41,958 nt of DNA from a virus: positions 1 to 41,958 of the IMG/VR virus record IMGVR_UViG_3300042892_000618, one strand, 5' to 3'. Positions 23,978-33,048 of this stretch are shown in pieces. Both the position numbers and the translations under genes were made by a program. Each line of letters starts with the position of its first letter. Positions within the stretch are counted from its first letter, which is position 1. The notes below the pieces were generated by a model. The model was not told where the DNA came from. It ran no database searches and saw only the letters and a list, made by a program, of their open reading frames with translations.

Positions 23978-25231
23978 TTAGTTAAAACATTCTGGGTGTC
24001 TGATTACTAGCGCTTTATTAACCCAAACTTGGTCTTCAATGTTCCAGCCCCACTCATAAGAGGTGTCTACAAGAACAAACCCGTTGTCCTCCATGAATTG
24101 AGTAATCTTTTCGGTGGTCACATGATCGTCATGTATAGAAGTTTTTTCTGTCTCTAAATGAAACAACCTAACATCTTTTAACCTGTCTCCAAAACCCTGT
24201 AGAACCTGCCAGCTGTAGCCTTCAGTGTCTACTTTAATGACATCTATCTTCTCATCAAGCCCCAGTCTTGCTAAAAGGGTATCCATACGAGTAGATGGAA
24301 CGGTTACTTTTTTTATTTTATTCTTGTAATACTCTGGAGCAGGGTCAATTGATTTATCTTTATTAAATATAGAAGAAGTACCAGAAGCCTCTTTATTGCC
24401 CCCTCTAACGATATGAAACTCAGTATCCCCATCTTGATGAGTTATAGCGCTGTAGACAACATTCATCCAAGGATATTTAGACTGAGTAATTGCTACAGCA
24501 GAAGCATTAGCATCAATTGCAATCACTTTAGTACTATTTAAATTTTTATATAAGTAGTAAGCATCATCGCCATCTCTGGTACCAATGTCGATAATTACTG
24601 GAGCATCACTATCAAAGTGCTTACGGAAATTAAGAACCACTGGTTCTAGCGGGTCAATATATTCCCTATTCTCATAGAGCTTTAAGTTGCCAATAATTGC
24701 AGTTCTATAGCTGTGCCCTATGTCTTTTTTTAACAGTTCTTGAAATATTTCCCAGGACTCATCTTTACGTCCAACCCACCAACCAGTTACGGCTTTTTCG
24801 AAATCTAAGGCATATTCTCCTGGGTAATCTACCCAGATAGGGAGCGGAGTAACTTTAATTTTTGTATACATCAGTCCTATTTCAGCAAATGTATATGCTT
24901 CTTGCCAACGCTTTGCCTGCTCGCAATAACGAGATAAAAGAAACCAAGCCTCTGGCCTAGTAGGTAGATGGGCAATAGCCTTTAAGAATAAGTTATGTAC
25001 AGTGCTCTCGCGGTTCTTCTGATGCTCAAAGCATTGAGCAGATTTAAGTAAAGATGCGTACACATATTCAGGGTGAGTATAAAACCCGTACTCGGCTGTT
25101 CGTAGATAAAAGGATACAGCAGAGGCTGTTTGACCAGCTTTTTCATACTCGATAGCGATGTTAAAGCTAAGTACAGGGTTAAAAGGATCTTTAGACAGTT
25201 CAATAGTTAAATCATCAATAGCCTTAAACAT
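23978..25231 (-). CDS. TPR-containing FkbM-family methyltransferase
   Basis: The product is 417 residues. I chose the ATG at 25231 because AGGAGG lies six bases before it; a longer TTG start at 25246 would place that site inside the gene. The first 180 residues look like TPR-type helical pairs (FNIAIEYEKAGQTASAVSFY, FLLSRYCEQAKRWQEAYTFA). Then comes a SAM-dependent FkbM domain: VIIDIGTRDGDDAYYLYKNL, VIAIDANASAV and the characteristic VIKVDTEGYSWQVLQGFG. FkbM enzymes O-methylate sugars or small molecules. It overlaps the upstream propeller gene by eight bases, suggesting a shared glycan-related task. Confidence 0.85.
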   Translation of the reverse strand: MFKAIDDLTIELSKDPFNPVLSFNIAIEYEKAGQTASAVSFYLRTAEYGFYTHPEYVYASLLKSAQCFEHQKNRESTVHNLFLKAIAHLPTRPEAWFLLSRYCEQAKRWQEAYTFAEIGLMYTKIKVTPLPIWVDYPGEYALDFEKAVTGWWVGRKDESWEIFQELLKKDIGHSYRTAIIGNLKLYENREYIDPLEPVVLNFRKHFDSDAPVIIDIGTRDGDDAYYLYKNLNSTKVIAIDANASAVAITQSKYPWMNVVYSAITHQDGDTEFHIVRGGNKEASGTSSIFNKDKSIDPAPEYYKNKIKKVTVPSTRMDTLLARLGLDEKIDVIKVDTEGYSWQVLQGFGDRLKDVRLFHLETEKTSIHDDHVTTEKITQFMEDNGFVLVDTSYEWGWNIEDQVWVNKALVIRHPECFN

Positions 25232-26222
25232 TAACTGCCTCCTCAATTAGTTCATCTACTACTGTTTTAGGCACCTGAAGAATAAATGCTGCGTTGTCTT
25301 GGAAACCAAATGTAACCAGTAAATCTCCTTCGTACTCTGCGGCTCCAGAACAAAACTCAATCTGACCGTCTAGGAATGACCAGTTATCAGGAGATATACC
25401 TACCAAAACAAATTCTTCATTCCACACACATAGTCTATGACGATAGGTGGCATTTTTCTGCTTCATATAATTTTTAAATAAAACTACTTCGTGAGTGATG
25501 GCAATGTAGAAATTCCCCCACTTAATTAACTGGGAGCCACCACGCTGGTCAGCGTTAACTACTTTCCCTGGAGTCACTTGAACCTGCTCGCACTTAGGCT
25601 CAGTGGGGTCAGCCTTTACTAACTCGGTTGGAGATGTCCATTTAATGTAATGAAAAGGCTTATCTAGAACTGGCATCCAATTTTTTTCACAATAAGAAGT
25701 CTCATCTACTGGTGCTGGAATACGAATACGAGATATTTCTTTAGCTGTCCAAGCTTCTTTATCTACTTCTAGTTCGGATAATTCCATACGACCTTGACCA
25801 TCGGTAGTGGTATCTCTACGCACACCTGTTCCGTAGTACTTGCCTTCCCACTTCACTAGACGAGCATCTTCTAGCCCAACAAATGTCCAGATAGGCTTTA
25901 CATCTAACTCAGTTGTATCAATAGAGCAATGATTTACAATATTTAAATCTTTACCTAAGCGCAATAAATAGTTATCTGTTACAAGACGCTGGTCTTTTTC
26001 TGGATGTAGATAAGCAAGAGGACCCCAAACGCTAGGGAAGCGTTGGTCATTTTCTGCGTGGTAGAGGGTGTAGTTGATATGGCGCAGAATACAAAGAATG
26101 TCACCATCATCATCAATAAATACTGACGGGTTCATTAACCCTGTACCGCCAGTTATTTCTGATGGAATAATTAAGGGCTTTAATTGCCCGCCTGCCTGTA
26201 CCGATTTTTGTACTAAGTTCAT
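25224..26222 (-). CDS. GH130/GH43-like five-bladed beta-propeller protein
   Basis: The product is 332 residues, preceded by AAGG. NPSVFIDDDGDILCILRHIN (31-50), GLEDARLVKWEGKYYGTG (116-133), the basic pair RR at 135-136 and the late CSGAAEYEGDLLVTFGFQD match the repeated blade pattern of GH130 mannoside phosphorylases and related five-bladed propellers. GH130 enzymes split or form mannosidic bonds using phosphate. Active-site identity cannot be confirmed from reading alone, so a sugar-binding or remodelling role is safer. Coupled with the FkbM gene by overlap. Confidence 0.62.
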   Translation of the reverse strand: MNLVQKSVQAGGQLKPLIIPSEITGGTGLMNPSVFIDDDGDILCILRHINYTLYHAENDQRFPSVWGPLAYLHPEKDQRLVTDNYLLRLGKDLNIVNHCSIDTTELDVKPIWTFVGLEDARLVKWEGKYYGTGVRRDTTTDGQGRMELSELEVDKEAWTAKEISRIRIPAPVDETSYCEKNWMPVLDKPFHYIKWTSPTELVKADPTEPKCEQVQVTPGKVVNADQRGGSQLIKWGNFYIAITHEVVLFKNYMKQKNATYRHRLCVWNEEFVLVGISPDNWSFLDGQIEFCSGAAEYEGDLLVTFGFQDNAAFILQVPKTVVDELIEEAVNV

Positions 26223-26252
26223 TCAACAACCTTATCCGATAGCAAGTATGGT

Positions 26253-26411
26253 TTAAAAGCTTTTTCTATGTTTGTAGTAAAACACCAAGCCAACGCCTGG
26301 GCCATTGAGTACTATATCGGTTAAACCTGAAATTGTTGCTACTGTTGCGCCAGAAGCAATAGATGTTGAGCCTAGTGTTGGTGCTGAGTAACTAGCAACT
26401 GTTCCCCAAGA
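26253..26411 (-). pseudogene. Decayed C-terminal fragment of a tail fibre gene
   Basis: A 53-codon frame, bounded upstream by an in-frame TGA and lacking a start codon, reads SWGTVASYSAPTLGSTSIAS and continues GATVATISGLTDIVLNG before a stop. The middle part closely matches GYTAPTLGSTSIASG of the live fibre encoded at 26665-29079, and SWGT matches the C-terminal SSWGT of the fibre at 34591-36615. The rest of the 26223-26418 gap holds nothing else I can identify. It looks like the end of a former fibre left after deletion or recombination. Confidence 0.65.
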
Positions 26412-26418
26412 TCACTAA

Positions 26419-26655
26419 TTACAAGTTCTCTTCACTGTAAACTACAGCAGGAGGAGTAACAACTGTAGGTGTAGGTGGTGTAGTTGGGTAAACACCATCA
26501 TTGTCTTTTATTAACTGGATAGTCTCTAGCGCCCAGGCTTTTGCTTCTTCCAGTGTCCATCCCACATTATGTTTTGTAACGGTGCCTTTTTGAGTTTCAG
26601 TGCCGTACATAACTGTTGCTGCAGTATGTTCATTTATCTCGTAAGAGTAATTCAT
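26419..26655 (-). CDS. Small fibre-associated protein, Pro-rich tail
   Basis: The product is 78 residues with AAGGAGAG before its ATG. The N-terminal region (MNYSYEINEHTAATVMYGTE) is beta-like, then a helix (LEEAKAWALETIQLIKDN), then a Pro/Thr-rich end. Its place directly after a fibre gene suggests a fibre assembly or accessory protein. The family is not recognised. Confidence 0.55.
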   Translation of the reverse strand: MNYSYEINEHTAATVMYGTETQKGTVTKHNVGWTLEEAKAWALETIQLIKDNDGVYPTTPPTPTVVTPPAVVYSEENL

Positions 26656-26664
26656 TTTCTCTCC

Positions 26665-29079
26665 TTAATCATTCTTTACATAACGAATTATGACGGCACC
26701 CATAGTGCCATATTGTGGAGAATTGGCATTTTTAATGAGAGTTCCACTACCAGGCATGCCGCCACTCCAGTAAGCATGACCACCACCGAAACCGCCCGCC
26801 ATGTAGTAAGTTTGTCCAGGAACTACGGCTAAGGTAATGAATAATTCTTTTCCTGGGTTTCCTCCACCAGTGTTGGCTACATAGGTAGCGATTGGTAAAG
26901 TAAAATTGTCAGTAGAGTCTGTCATCGTCCAAGATATGTCTATTTTTCCAATGTTATCGCAACCGCCAGAACCATAAGGTCTATCGTTTTGTGAAGTAAG
27001 GCTTGTGTTCAGATACTGATTAGTAGAAGCACTGTAAGTATCCACACTGTAGTTACCAGTTCCACTTGGTTCGGTTCCGCTATTTGCCACAGCAGAGTAC
27101 CCTGCAGTTCCACCCGCTGCTTGAGCAAGGTAGGCATCAGCAGTAACGTCGTAAATCGTTGAGAAACCACCAGAGTCAGTAGGCCCATTTGTGTTACTAA
27201 AGTTGCTGCCACCAGTATAAACTGTGGTAGTAACCGCACCAGAGGAACCGCCACCGCCAATAAGGTGAGCATGTATTTGAGTAACTCCCGCTGGACAAAC
27301 CCATGCTGTACTGTTGTAATAATCAAAACCAGCGGCACTTTCGTCAACAGTAAAGATTTCTGTGTAAAGTTTTGTGGTTTTCCAAGTTAGAGCAGAGCCA
27401 CTAGATGAAAGAACTTGTCCTGCAGTACCTGAAGCAGGTGTGCCAAGACCATAGATTACGCCACCCATGGTGCCGCCAGCAGTATTAATAGTCCCATCAG
27501 TCCATGAGATACCATCTACTGATTGCGCCATACGTGAACCCGAAGTAGCAACTACTACGTACTTGTTATTGCCATAAGTAATTAGTTTCCAAGTACTCGA
27601 GCGCGACATTGTAGAGGTAGTCCAGTTAATGCCGTCTGTTGAATATGCTGCAATATCGGTGCCAGTTGCTACAGCAACAAACTTACCATTTCCGAAAGTG
27701 ATACCTTGCCAGTTTGCAGAAGTCGGCAGAGCACCTACTGTCCATGAAGTTCCATTGCTTGAATAAGCGGTTAAATTTGTGGAAGTACCACCAGCGATAA
27801 CAACATATTTACCAGCACCATAAGCGGCTGAAACATAGTTTGGGCCACCAGTTGCAGGAATAGTAGTAGAAGTCCAAGTAATACCGTTGTTAGTTGAGCG
27901 GGAGCCATTTCCTGGGGTTCTAAATGCTATAACGCCATTTGTGCCGTAAACTAATCCACCACCAGTGCCATTTATTGCACCTGCAGTTACAGTTGCGGTA
28001 ACAGTCCAGGTAATGCCATCAGATGACCTAACAGAGTAAGCAGACGCTGCGCTATCAATTGCAACAAATGCGTTGGAAGTAAAAACAATAGATTGCCATG
28101 ATTTAGAGGCAGGTAATGTTGATGTTTTCCAGGTAACTCCATCGGCTGAGTAGTAGCCAGTATTTCCCGAAGTAGGAACAGCCACCCATGTATTGTTGCC
28201 GAAGGCAACTGACGCGAATGAAACTTCTTCAACTGGCATTGTCCAGTTGGTGGAGCCGTTAGCACCAGTGTCAGAGTATGAAATTCCGCCAGTGCCTGCA
28301 GCAACAAATCCAAAAGTATAATTCTGAATATCACCATTAATAAGAGTTAGGTCAGATACTGAGGCAGTTGTAGAGCCAGAGGCAATAGAAGTGCTACCTA
28401 GTGTTGGCGCGGTGTAGCCTGTTAGGCCTGAAACACCTTGGGCACCCTCAGTACCTTGTGTACCCTCAGTACCTTGCGCTCCTACAGTTCCTTGAGCACC
28501 TTCTGTACCTTGAGTTCCAGTATCACCCTTATCACCAGTACGGGCAAAAGTGATTACAGTGTCGGCTAGGTCAGAAAATGAACCATTACCAGAAACGTAT
28601 GAACCGTTTACTGTAAACCAACCTGTTTGGTCTACAAGAGAAGAGATAGTAAAGAGCGCAAAAATACTGTCATCAAACTTTGCAGAGACACGGAAGTGAC
28701 CCTTAATAGTAGATGTTGAGTCATCAATTGTGTTTAAGAAACTGCTCAGGTCTGTTGCGGCATCATTTGTAGAGTCAATGTACATAGCAGTTGCTGATGT
28801 AATTGTTGCGTTATTAAAGCGAATTTTTCCTGCGCCAGGATCAGCGGCTGCGGTGGTTGTACTGTAGGTGTAATCAAATGATGCTCCACCAAAGTTACCG
28901 TTTTGTCCAGTTGTACCTTGTGTTCCAGTTGTACCTTGTGCACCAGTCTCACCAGTTGTGCCTTGAGTACCCGCACCTGTAGTTCCCTGTGTACCAGTAT
29001 TGCCCTGAACACCCTGTGCTCCGACCAAAATTGGTAGCCAAGTAGAGGTACCCGTGTCATAGTACTTAAGTTGAGCCAT
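26665..29079 (-). CDS. Collagen-like tail fibre with propeller-like repeats and Gly-rich tip
   Basis: The product is 804 residues. The N-terminus (MAQLKYYDTGTSTWLPILVG) is a typical short attachment segment. Two collagen-like GXY stretches follow (about 28440-28540 and 28905-29025 in DNA) separated by a globular domain. Next is APTLGSTSIASG, then at least five repeats of about 40-45 residues of the form 'YGNNKYVVVATSG ... YS.DGI.WT', like Asp-box/sialidase-type blades. The C-terminal Gly-rich region ends GAVIIRYVKND, a tip shared with the Gly-rich adhesins upstream. The product probably forms a trimeric receptor-binding fibre. A TATAAT promoter lies just upstream on this strand. Confidence 0.78.
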   Translation of the reverse strand: MAQLKYYDTGTSTWLPILVGAQGVQGNTGTQGTTGAGTQGTTGETGAQGTTGTQGTTGQNGNFGGASFDYTYSTTTAAADPGAGKIRFNNATITSATAMYIDSTNDAATDLSSFLNTIDDSTSTIKGHFRVSAKFDDSIFALFTISSLVDQTGWFTVNGSYVSGNGSFSDLADTVITFARTGDKGDTGTQGTEGAQGTVGAQGTEGTQGTEGAQGVSGLTGYTAPTLGSTSIASGSTTASVSDLTLINGDIQNYTFGFVAAGTGGISYSDTGANGSTNWTMPVEEVSFASVAFGNNTWVAVPTSGNTGYYSADGVTWKTSTLPASKSWQSIVFTSNAFVAIDSAASAYSVRSSDGITWTVTATVTAGAINGTGGGLVYGTNGVIAFRTPGNGSRSTNNGITWTSTTIPATGGPNYVSAAYGAGKYVVIAGGTSTNLTAYSSNGTSWTVGALPTSANWQGITFGNGKFVAVATGTDIAAYSTDGINWTTSTMSRSSTWKLITYGNNKYVVVATSGSRMAQSVDGISWTDGTINTAGGTMGGVIYGLGTPASGTAGQVLSSSGSALTWKTTKLYTEIFTVDESAAGFDYYNSTAWVCPAGVTQIHAHLIGGGGSSGAVTTTVYTGGSNFSNTNGPTDSGGFSTIYDVTADAYLAQAAGGTAGYSAVANSGTEPSGTGNYSVDTYSASTNQYLNTSLTSQNDRPYGSGGCDNIGKIDISWTMTDSTDNFTLPIATYVANTGGGNPGKELFITLAVVPGQTYYMAGGFGGGHAYWSGGMPGSGTLIKNANSPQYGTMGAVIIRYVKND

Positions 29080-29116
29080 AGTCTTGGTTTCCTATACTAG
29101 TCCAGGGGTACGTAAC

Positions 29117-29122
29117 ATTATA
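29117..29122 (-). promoter_or_regulatory. Perfect TATAAT -10 element upstream of fibre gene
   Basis: On the minus strand GGCTATAATG lies 38 bases before the ATG of the 804-residue fibre, in an 85-base AT-rich gap. A matching -35 is weak (TTACAA at about 18 bases). The inverted repeat GTTGTA...TACAAC (29140-29145 and 29154-29159) overlaps the -35 zone and could be an operator. This would give the last fibre gene its own transcript inside the array. Confidence 0.5.
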
Positions 29123-29164
29123 GCCTAATTTTAAAATATGTTGTAATATCTACTACAACTAAAA

Positions 29165-29401
29165 TTAAATCACTAAGGTTGCTGCTTCTTCTTCGGTCAA
29201 AGGTGTGCCTGCCACAAGCTTTGCGCGGGCTGAGGCTTTAAGGGTTGCTAACGCATCTGCTGCTGCTTCGCGTTCTGCTTGGTCTACTACTGCTTGCGCG
29301 GCCATCTGGTCACGCTCTGCAATTTCTGCAGGAGTTAAATCAACATAAGTCTGAGTGCCTTTTTCTATATCAACAACGAGTTTCTTAGGTGTATCAGTCA
29401 T
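29165..29401 (-). CDS. Small helical protein, putative tail/fibre chaperone
   Basis: The product is 78 residues: MTDTPKKLVVDIEKGTQTYV, LTPAEIAERDQMAAQA and a C-terminal ASARAKLVAGTPLTEEEAAT. This order (short beta start, long Ala-rich helix, LTEEEA end) is common in small proteins beside phage tail fibre genes and is often considered chaperone-like. It overlaps the upstream gene by eight bases. Confidence 0.55.
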   Translation of the reverse strand: MTDTPKKLVVDIEKGTQTYVDLTPAEIAERDQMAAQAVVDQAEREAAADALATLKASARAKLVAGTPLTEEEAATLVI

Positions 29402-29735
29402 TTACGATAGCCTTCCAATCTGTAATAGTTTCGTCCCATTCATACATTAAACCGTCTGTTGGATATGGAACTGGCGATTCCCAACGGCAAGTTTCCTCAT
29501 CAAGAATCCATGAGGCAAAAGGTTGTGGTGAAATAAAAGCATCACGCTCTGCGTCATAAGACATACCAATTCCAGCATAGTTCTTTCTAATTCGAGCGTT
29601 ATAGCTTGTTTGAACCCATGTACCGCCCAGGGCTAACTCTTCAGCAAGGAACTCCTGTCCTCGGTGTTCTTGAGCGTCAGGAACAACTAGAACCCTTACA
29701 ACTACGCCGTCTACTATCTCTGCGAAATGTGCCAT
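29394..29735 (-). CDS. Conserved phage structural-region protein
   Basis: The product is 113 residues, AAGGAGATAT before the ATG. Motifs: MAHFAEIVDGVVVRVLVVPD, GTWVQTSYN, NYAGIGMSYDAERDAFISPQ, PFASWILDEETCRWESPVPY. I recognise this succession from small genes near tail fibres of many aquatic phages. The function is unknown to me; a fibre accessory or structural role is inferred from context. Confidence 0.65.
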   Translation of the reverse strand: MAHFAEIVDGVVVRVLVVPDAQEHRGQEFLAEELALGGTWVQTSYNARIRKNYAGIGMSYDAERDAFISPQPFASWILDEETCRWESPVPYPTDGLMYEWDETITDWKAIVND

Positions 29736-29745
29736 TTATATCTCC

Positions 29746-31107
29746 TTAAGCAATCGTGTATCTAATAATAACAAGTCCTGAACCGCCAGCACTACCGCCG
29801 CCGCCGTAACCACCACCACCACCGCCGCTGCCTGTGTTGGCAATTGCGGCACTTGGCTTTGTAGAAGTTTGAGCGCCACCACCAGCAGCACCACCACCTG
29901 AACCGCCAGCAGAAAATGCTGTGTTATATGTACCACCACCGCCACCGCCAGCGATGTAACCGCTAACGCCTAGACCAGTAGTTGATAACCAAGATGACCA
30001 AGTATTATTTCCCGCACCGCCAGCACCAGGCGCAGCATTTGTGCCAGCAACACCAACACTACCAGCACCACCGCCGCCGCCACCGCCATAAGCAGGTCCA
30101 CTAGCACTAGCACCAGCGCCAGCGCCACCTGCGAATCCATAACCAGTTCCACCAGTACCAGTTTGTGTTGACGCGCCAGGGCCATATTGGTATGAACCAC
30201 CACCGCCTGAACCACCGTCACCAGTTCCGCCAGTACCACCAACCCATCCTCTACCGCCACCAACAGCGGCAGTTAATGAACCAAATGTTGAGTTAGTACC
30301 AGCAACACCTAAAGCAATTCCAACAGAACCAGCACCACCTGCGCCAATAGTTGCGGTTTGTGCGCTAGATAACGACTGTGCAGTTGTGTAGAAAATACCA
30401 CCTGCTCCACCACCACCTCCACCACCGTTAGAGTCTGAACCACCACCACCACCTGCGACAACTAACACATCGCAAGTTAGGGCTGTGGCTGGAGTAAAGG
30501 TGCCTGAACTAAGAAATGCGTGGTACCAGTAAGTTCCGTCATTTTGAATAATACTTCCGCCGGTTGCCTTAGGCGTAATAACAGGAGTTGTGTTTAGAGC
30601 CGCTACTCCATAGAGGGAGAAGGTTGAGTGTTGAGCATAACCGCCACTATTTGGAGTAATAGTGATTGAAGTAATTGCTGCTGTATTAGACCAAAAACCA
30701 GAATCAATCCAAATGTTTACATTAGCGCCATTATATTCTGCGGCAGATTCTGTTGAAACAGATTTGTAATTTGCGCTTCTATAATTTGGAATGTAGATAT
30801 CGGTGCTGCTAAATGAACTAGCAGTGTAATCAGAACCGTAAAAAATAGAAGCCCACGCTAGAGATGTCGTTGATCCGCTCGCAGAAGTCGCACTGGAATT
30901 GTTTCCGTAGAGCAATTTCTCTGAATAACCTGTGGTTGTGCCATTAAAAGTTAATTTACCGTTAAATACGCCTGTGCTTGAATTTCTTTCTGAAGTTTTT
31001 ATTACCAAATCTGTGTAGCCAGTTTGAGGAATTGAATTAAAAGTTACAGATGCAGCGCCAGCCGCACCAACAGTTACTTTCTCTAATAAAACATAATTTG
31101 CTGGCAT
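29746..31107 (-). CDS. Gly-rich tail adhesin (paralogue of neighbour)
   Basis: The product is 453 residues. The N-terminal half is a beta-rich domain (SVTFNSIPQTGYTDLVIKTS ... TFSLYGVAAL) shared with the two proteins encoded next upstream. A hinge, PKATGGSIIQNDGTYWYHAF, precedes FTPATALTCDVLVVAGGGGG. The C-terminal half is more than a third glycine, ending SGLVIIRYTIA. Gly-rich tips of this kind are known from phage adhesins such as the polyglycine-helix type; that structure is inferred here. The start overlaps the previous stop as TAATG. Confidence 0.72.
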   Translation of the reverse strand: MPANYVLLEKVTVGAAGAASVTFNSIPQTGYTDLVIKTSERNSSTGVFNGKLTFNGTTTGYSEKLLYGNNSSATSASGSTTSLAWASIFYGSDYTASSFSSTDIYIPNYRSANYKSVSTESAAEYNGANVNIWIDSGFWSNTAAITSITITPNSGGYAQHSTFSLYGVAALNTTPVITPKATGGSIIQNDGTYWYHAFLSSGTFTPATALTCDVLVVAGGGGGSDSNGGGGGGGAGGIFYTTAQSLSSAQTATIGAGGAGSVGIALGVAGTNSTFGSLTAAVGGGRGWVGGTGGTGDGGSGGGGSYQYGPGASTQTGTGGTGYGFAGGAGAGASASGPAYGGGGGGGAGSVGVAGTNAAPGAGGAGNNTWSSWLSTTGLGVSGYIAGGGGGGTYNTAFSAGGSGGGAAGGGAQTSTKPSAAIANTGSGGGGGGYGGGGSAGGSGLVIIRYTIA

Positions 31108-32432
31108 TAGACCGCGTACCTCACTATCACTAGACCGCTACCGCCCGCGCCTGATGGATAAGTGGCATAAATACCACCGCCACCACCGCCAGTATTTGCA
31201 ACACCAGAACCAGCACCACCAGCAGCACCTATTCCGCCGCCACCTGCTCCACCTGCTGCTGTGCCAGGGTCACAACTACCACCACCGCCACCCGCTAAAT
31301 AACCGCTAACTCCAAGTCCAACAACTCCAAGCCAAGATGCGTGAGCATTTGAACCAATACCGCCAACGCCTCCTAATGTGGCGGATTGATAACTGCCACC
31401 TATTCCACCAGCGCCACCACCGCCACCTGCGGCAGATCCACCAGCGGCAGGAGAACCATCTCCACCGCTATTTCCTTGACTAGGTGTGGTAGATGGAGTG
31501 TTACCTGCTTTTCCTAATTGATCAGATCCAGAAGTATAATTTTTTGCGCCACCGCCGCCGCCTGAGCCGCCCGCTAACGCCGCATTAGTTAAATTACCTT
31601 TACCGCCACCTGCTGATGTGATGCTTGAAAATGTACTATCGCCGCCACTTGTTCCATTACCAGCACCACTTTGCGCTGAACCACCAGCACCAACTGTGAC
31701 CGTGTTTGTAGTAGCAGGAATAGATAAACCTGTTGCTGAACGATAACCACCAGCACCACCGCCACCGCCGCCGCCAGCGCCTCCACCTGCAACAACTAAT
31801 GTGTCACAAGACAAAGTGCTAGATGGCGTAAAAGTACCTGACGCTGTAAAAGCGTGATACCAGTAAGAACCATCTGTTGTAATGATGTTTCCGCCAGTTG
31901 CTTTAGGAGTTCCAACAGCGGCAGAAGCAATACCGTAAAGATTAAATGTTGAGCCAGCAAGAAATGATCTACTGACATTTGCTGAGTATAAATCTATTGA
32001 TGTTACAGCAGCAGTTAATTGACACAGAGCAACCGCTGCTTCAGTACCATTTGCGCTGTTGCCTGAGCGACTTAAAACAGTTTTGTTAGTTGTAGAGTTA
32101 GAATAATTCATAAAATTAGCAACACTCATTGAAGTTCCAAGTGTTGTATTTGTAGCAGTATTCCAAGCAATAGTGCCATAAGTTCTACCTGCTCCAGTTG
32201 CTTCTCTATTGCTTCCTGCCGCCGTTCCATTTCCGTAAAGGGCAGTAAAACTATAAATAGCAGTAGCAGTTGAGTTCAAGCGAAATGAGATTTGATTGTT
32301 TGCTGCTGCTGAATCGGCGGCAACAACTATTAAAACTAAATCTGTATAAGTAGCAGGAATACTTGAAAATGTTACAGTTGAAGTGTTGGAAACCAATGTT
32401 TGAGTTGCTAAAGGAACATAAGTAGTAGCCAT
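31107..32432 (-). CDS. Gly-rich tail adhesin
   Basis: The product is 441 residues, AAGGGG before its ATG. It has the same two-part plan as the gene downstream: N-terminal domain with TVTFSSIPATYTDLVLIVVA and STFNLYGIASA, hinge PKATGGNIITTDGSYWYHAF, then FTPSSTLSCDTLVVAGGG and a long Gly-rich part ending SGLVIVRYAV. The two are clear paralogues, diverged mostly in the Gly-rich part, where the receptor contact would lie. Confidence 0.72.
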   Translation of the reverse strand: MATTYVPLATQTLVSNTSTVTFSSIPATYTDLVLIVVAADSAAANNQISFRLNSTATAIYSFTALYGNGTAAGSNREATGAGRTYGTIAWNTATNTTLGTSMSVANFMNYSNSTTNKTVLSRSGNSANGTEAAVALCQLTAAVTSIDLYSANVSRSFLAGSTFNLYGIASAAVGTPKATGGNIITTDGSYWYHAFTASGTFTPSSTLSCDTLVVAGGGAGGGGGGGAGGYRSATGLSIPATTNTVTVGAGGSAQSGAGNGTSGGDSTFSSITSAGGGKGNLTNAALAGGSGGGGGAKNYTSGSDQLGKAGNTPSTTPSQGNSGGDGSPAAGGSAAGGGGGAGGIGGSYQSATLGGVGGIGSNAHASWLGVVGLGVSGYLAGGGGGSCDPGTAAGGAGGGGIGAAGGAGSGVANTGGGGGGIYATYPSGAGGSGLVIVRYAV

Positions 32433-32436
32433 TTAA

Positions 32437-33048
32437 TTACCCCTTAATTCCGTATAGTGCAAAAGAAGTGTATTGTTGAAGATTAGTTCCGCCGTCTAAA
32501 GACTCAAAAGAAATTGATGATATTGCCGTAGTGCTATTTATGAGTTGTGATGAAAAAAATATATTTCCAGAACCGTTTATGTCTGCACCTGTTAATGACC
32601 TGATAGTTTTGTTTTTATTAGTGTTTGCATAATCTAAAACATCAATAATGCCAACGCCAAAAGTATTGCCAGCAGTGCTTCCTGTTGCTGCTAAAGCAAA
32701 CTCACCTATTGCTGGCACATAACTGTTAGCAGCAGTGCCAGAGCCATCACCGTACAGGTTATGGCCTCTTGCACCATAACTGCCATTAAATCTCATAACC
32801 ATTTGACCAGCAAGATTTTGCACTCTACCTGATTTTGCTAAATATCTTACTTGTAAATGAGAATAAGTCTGCGGAATTGAACTAATCGTGATGCTAGATA
32901 GTCCGCCGCTAGGAACAATCACCGCAGTGATAGGTTCATATCCGCTAGCGTCATAAGGGTTCCAAACTGTATTACCTGCAAGCACGCCTACATAGCGAGT
33001 CAGTGATTTAACACCGCCCGCGCTAGATAGTTTTGCTACATAGGCCAT
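32437..33048 (-). CDS. Fibre-array protein sharing the adhesin N-terminal domain
   Basis: The product is 203 residues. After MAYVAKLSSAGGVKSLTRYV and a short leader comes the same beta domain seen in the next two genes: ITISSIPQTYSHLQVRYLAK at the start and TSFALYGIKG at the end. It lacks the Gly-rich half. It may be a stand-alone structural or head-fibre-like subunit. The start overlaps the stop of the upstream 101-residue gene (TAATG). Confidence 0.6.
   Translation of the reverse strand: MAYVAKLSSAGGVKSLTRYVGVLAGNTVWNPYDASGYEPITAVIVPSGGLSSITISSIPQTYSHLQVRYLAKSGRVQNLAGQMVMRFNGSYGARGHNLYGDGSGTAANSYVPAIGEFALAATGSTAGNTFGVGIIDVLDYANTNKNKTIRSLTGADINGSGNIFFSSQLINSTTAISSISFESLDGGTNLQQYTSFALYGIKG

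Noticed and set aside
26223-26418. Reading the fibre remnant as a readthrough extension of the 78-residue gene
   Set aside because: The remnant is in a different frame, and an in-frame TGA lies immediately before it.
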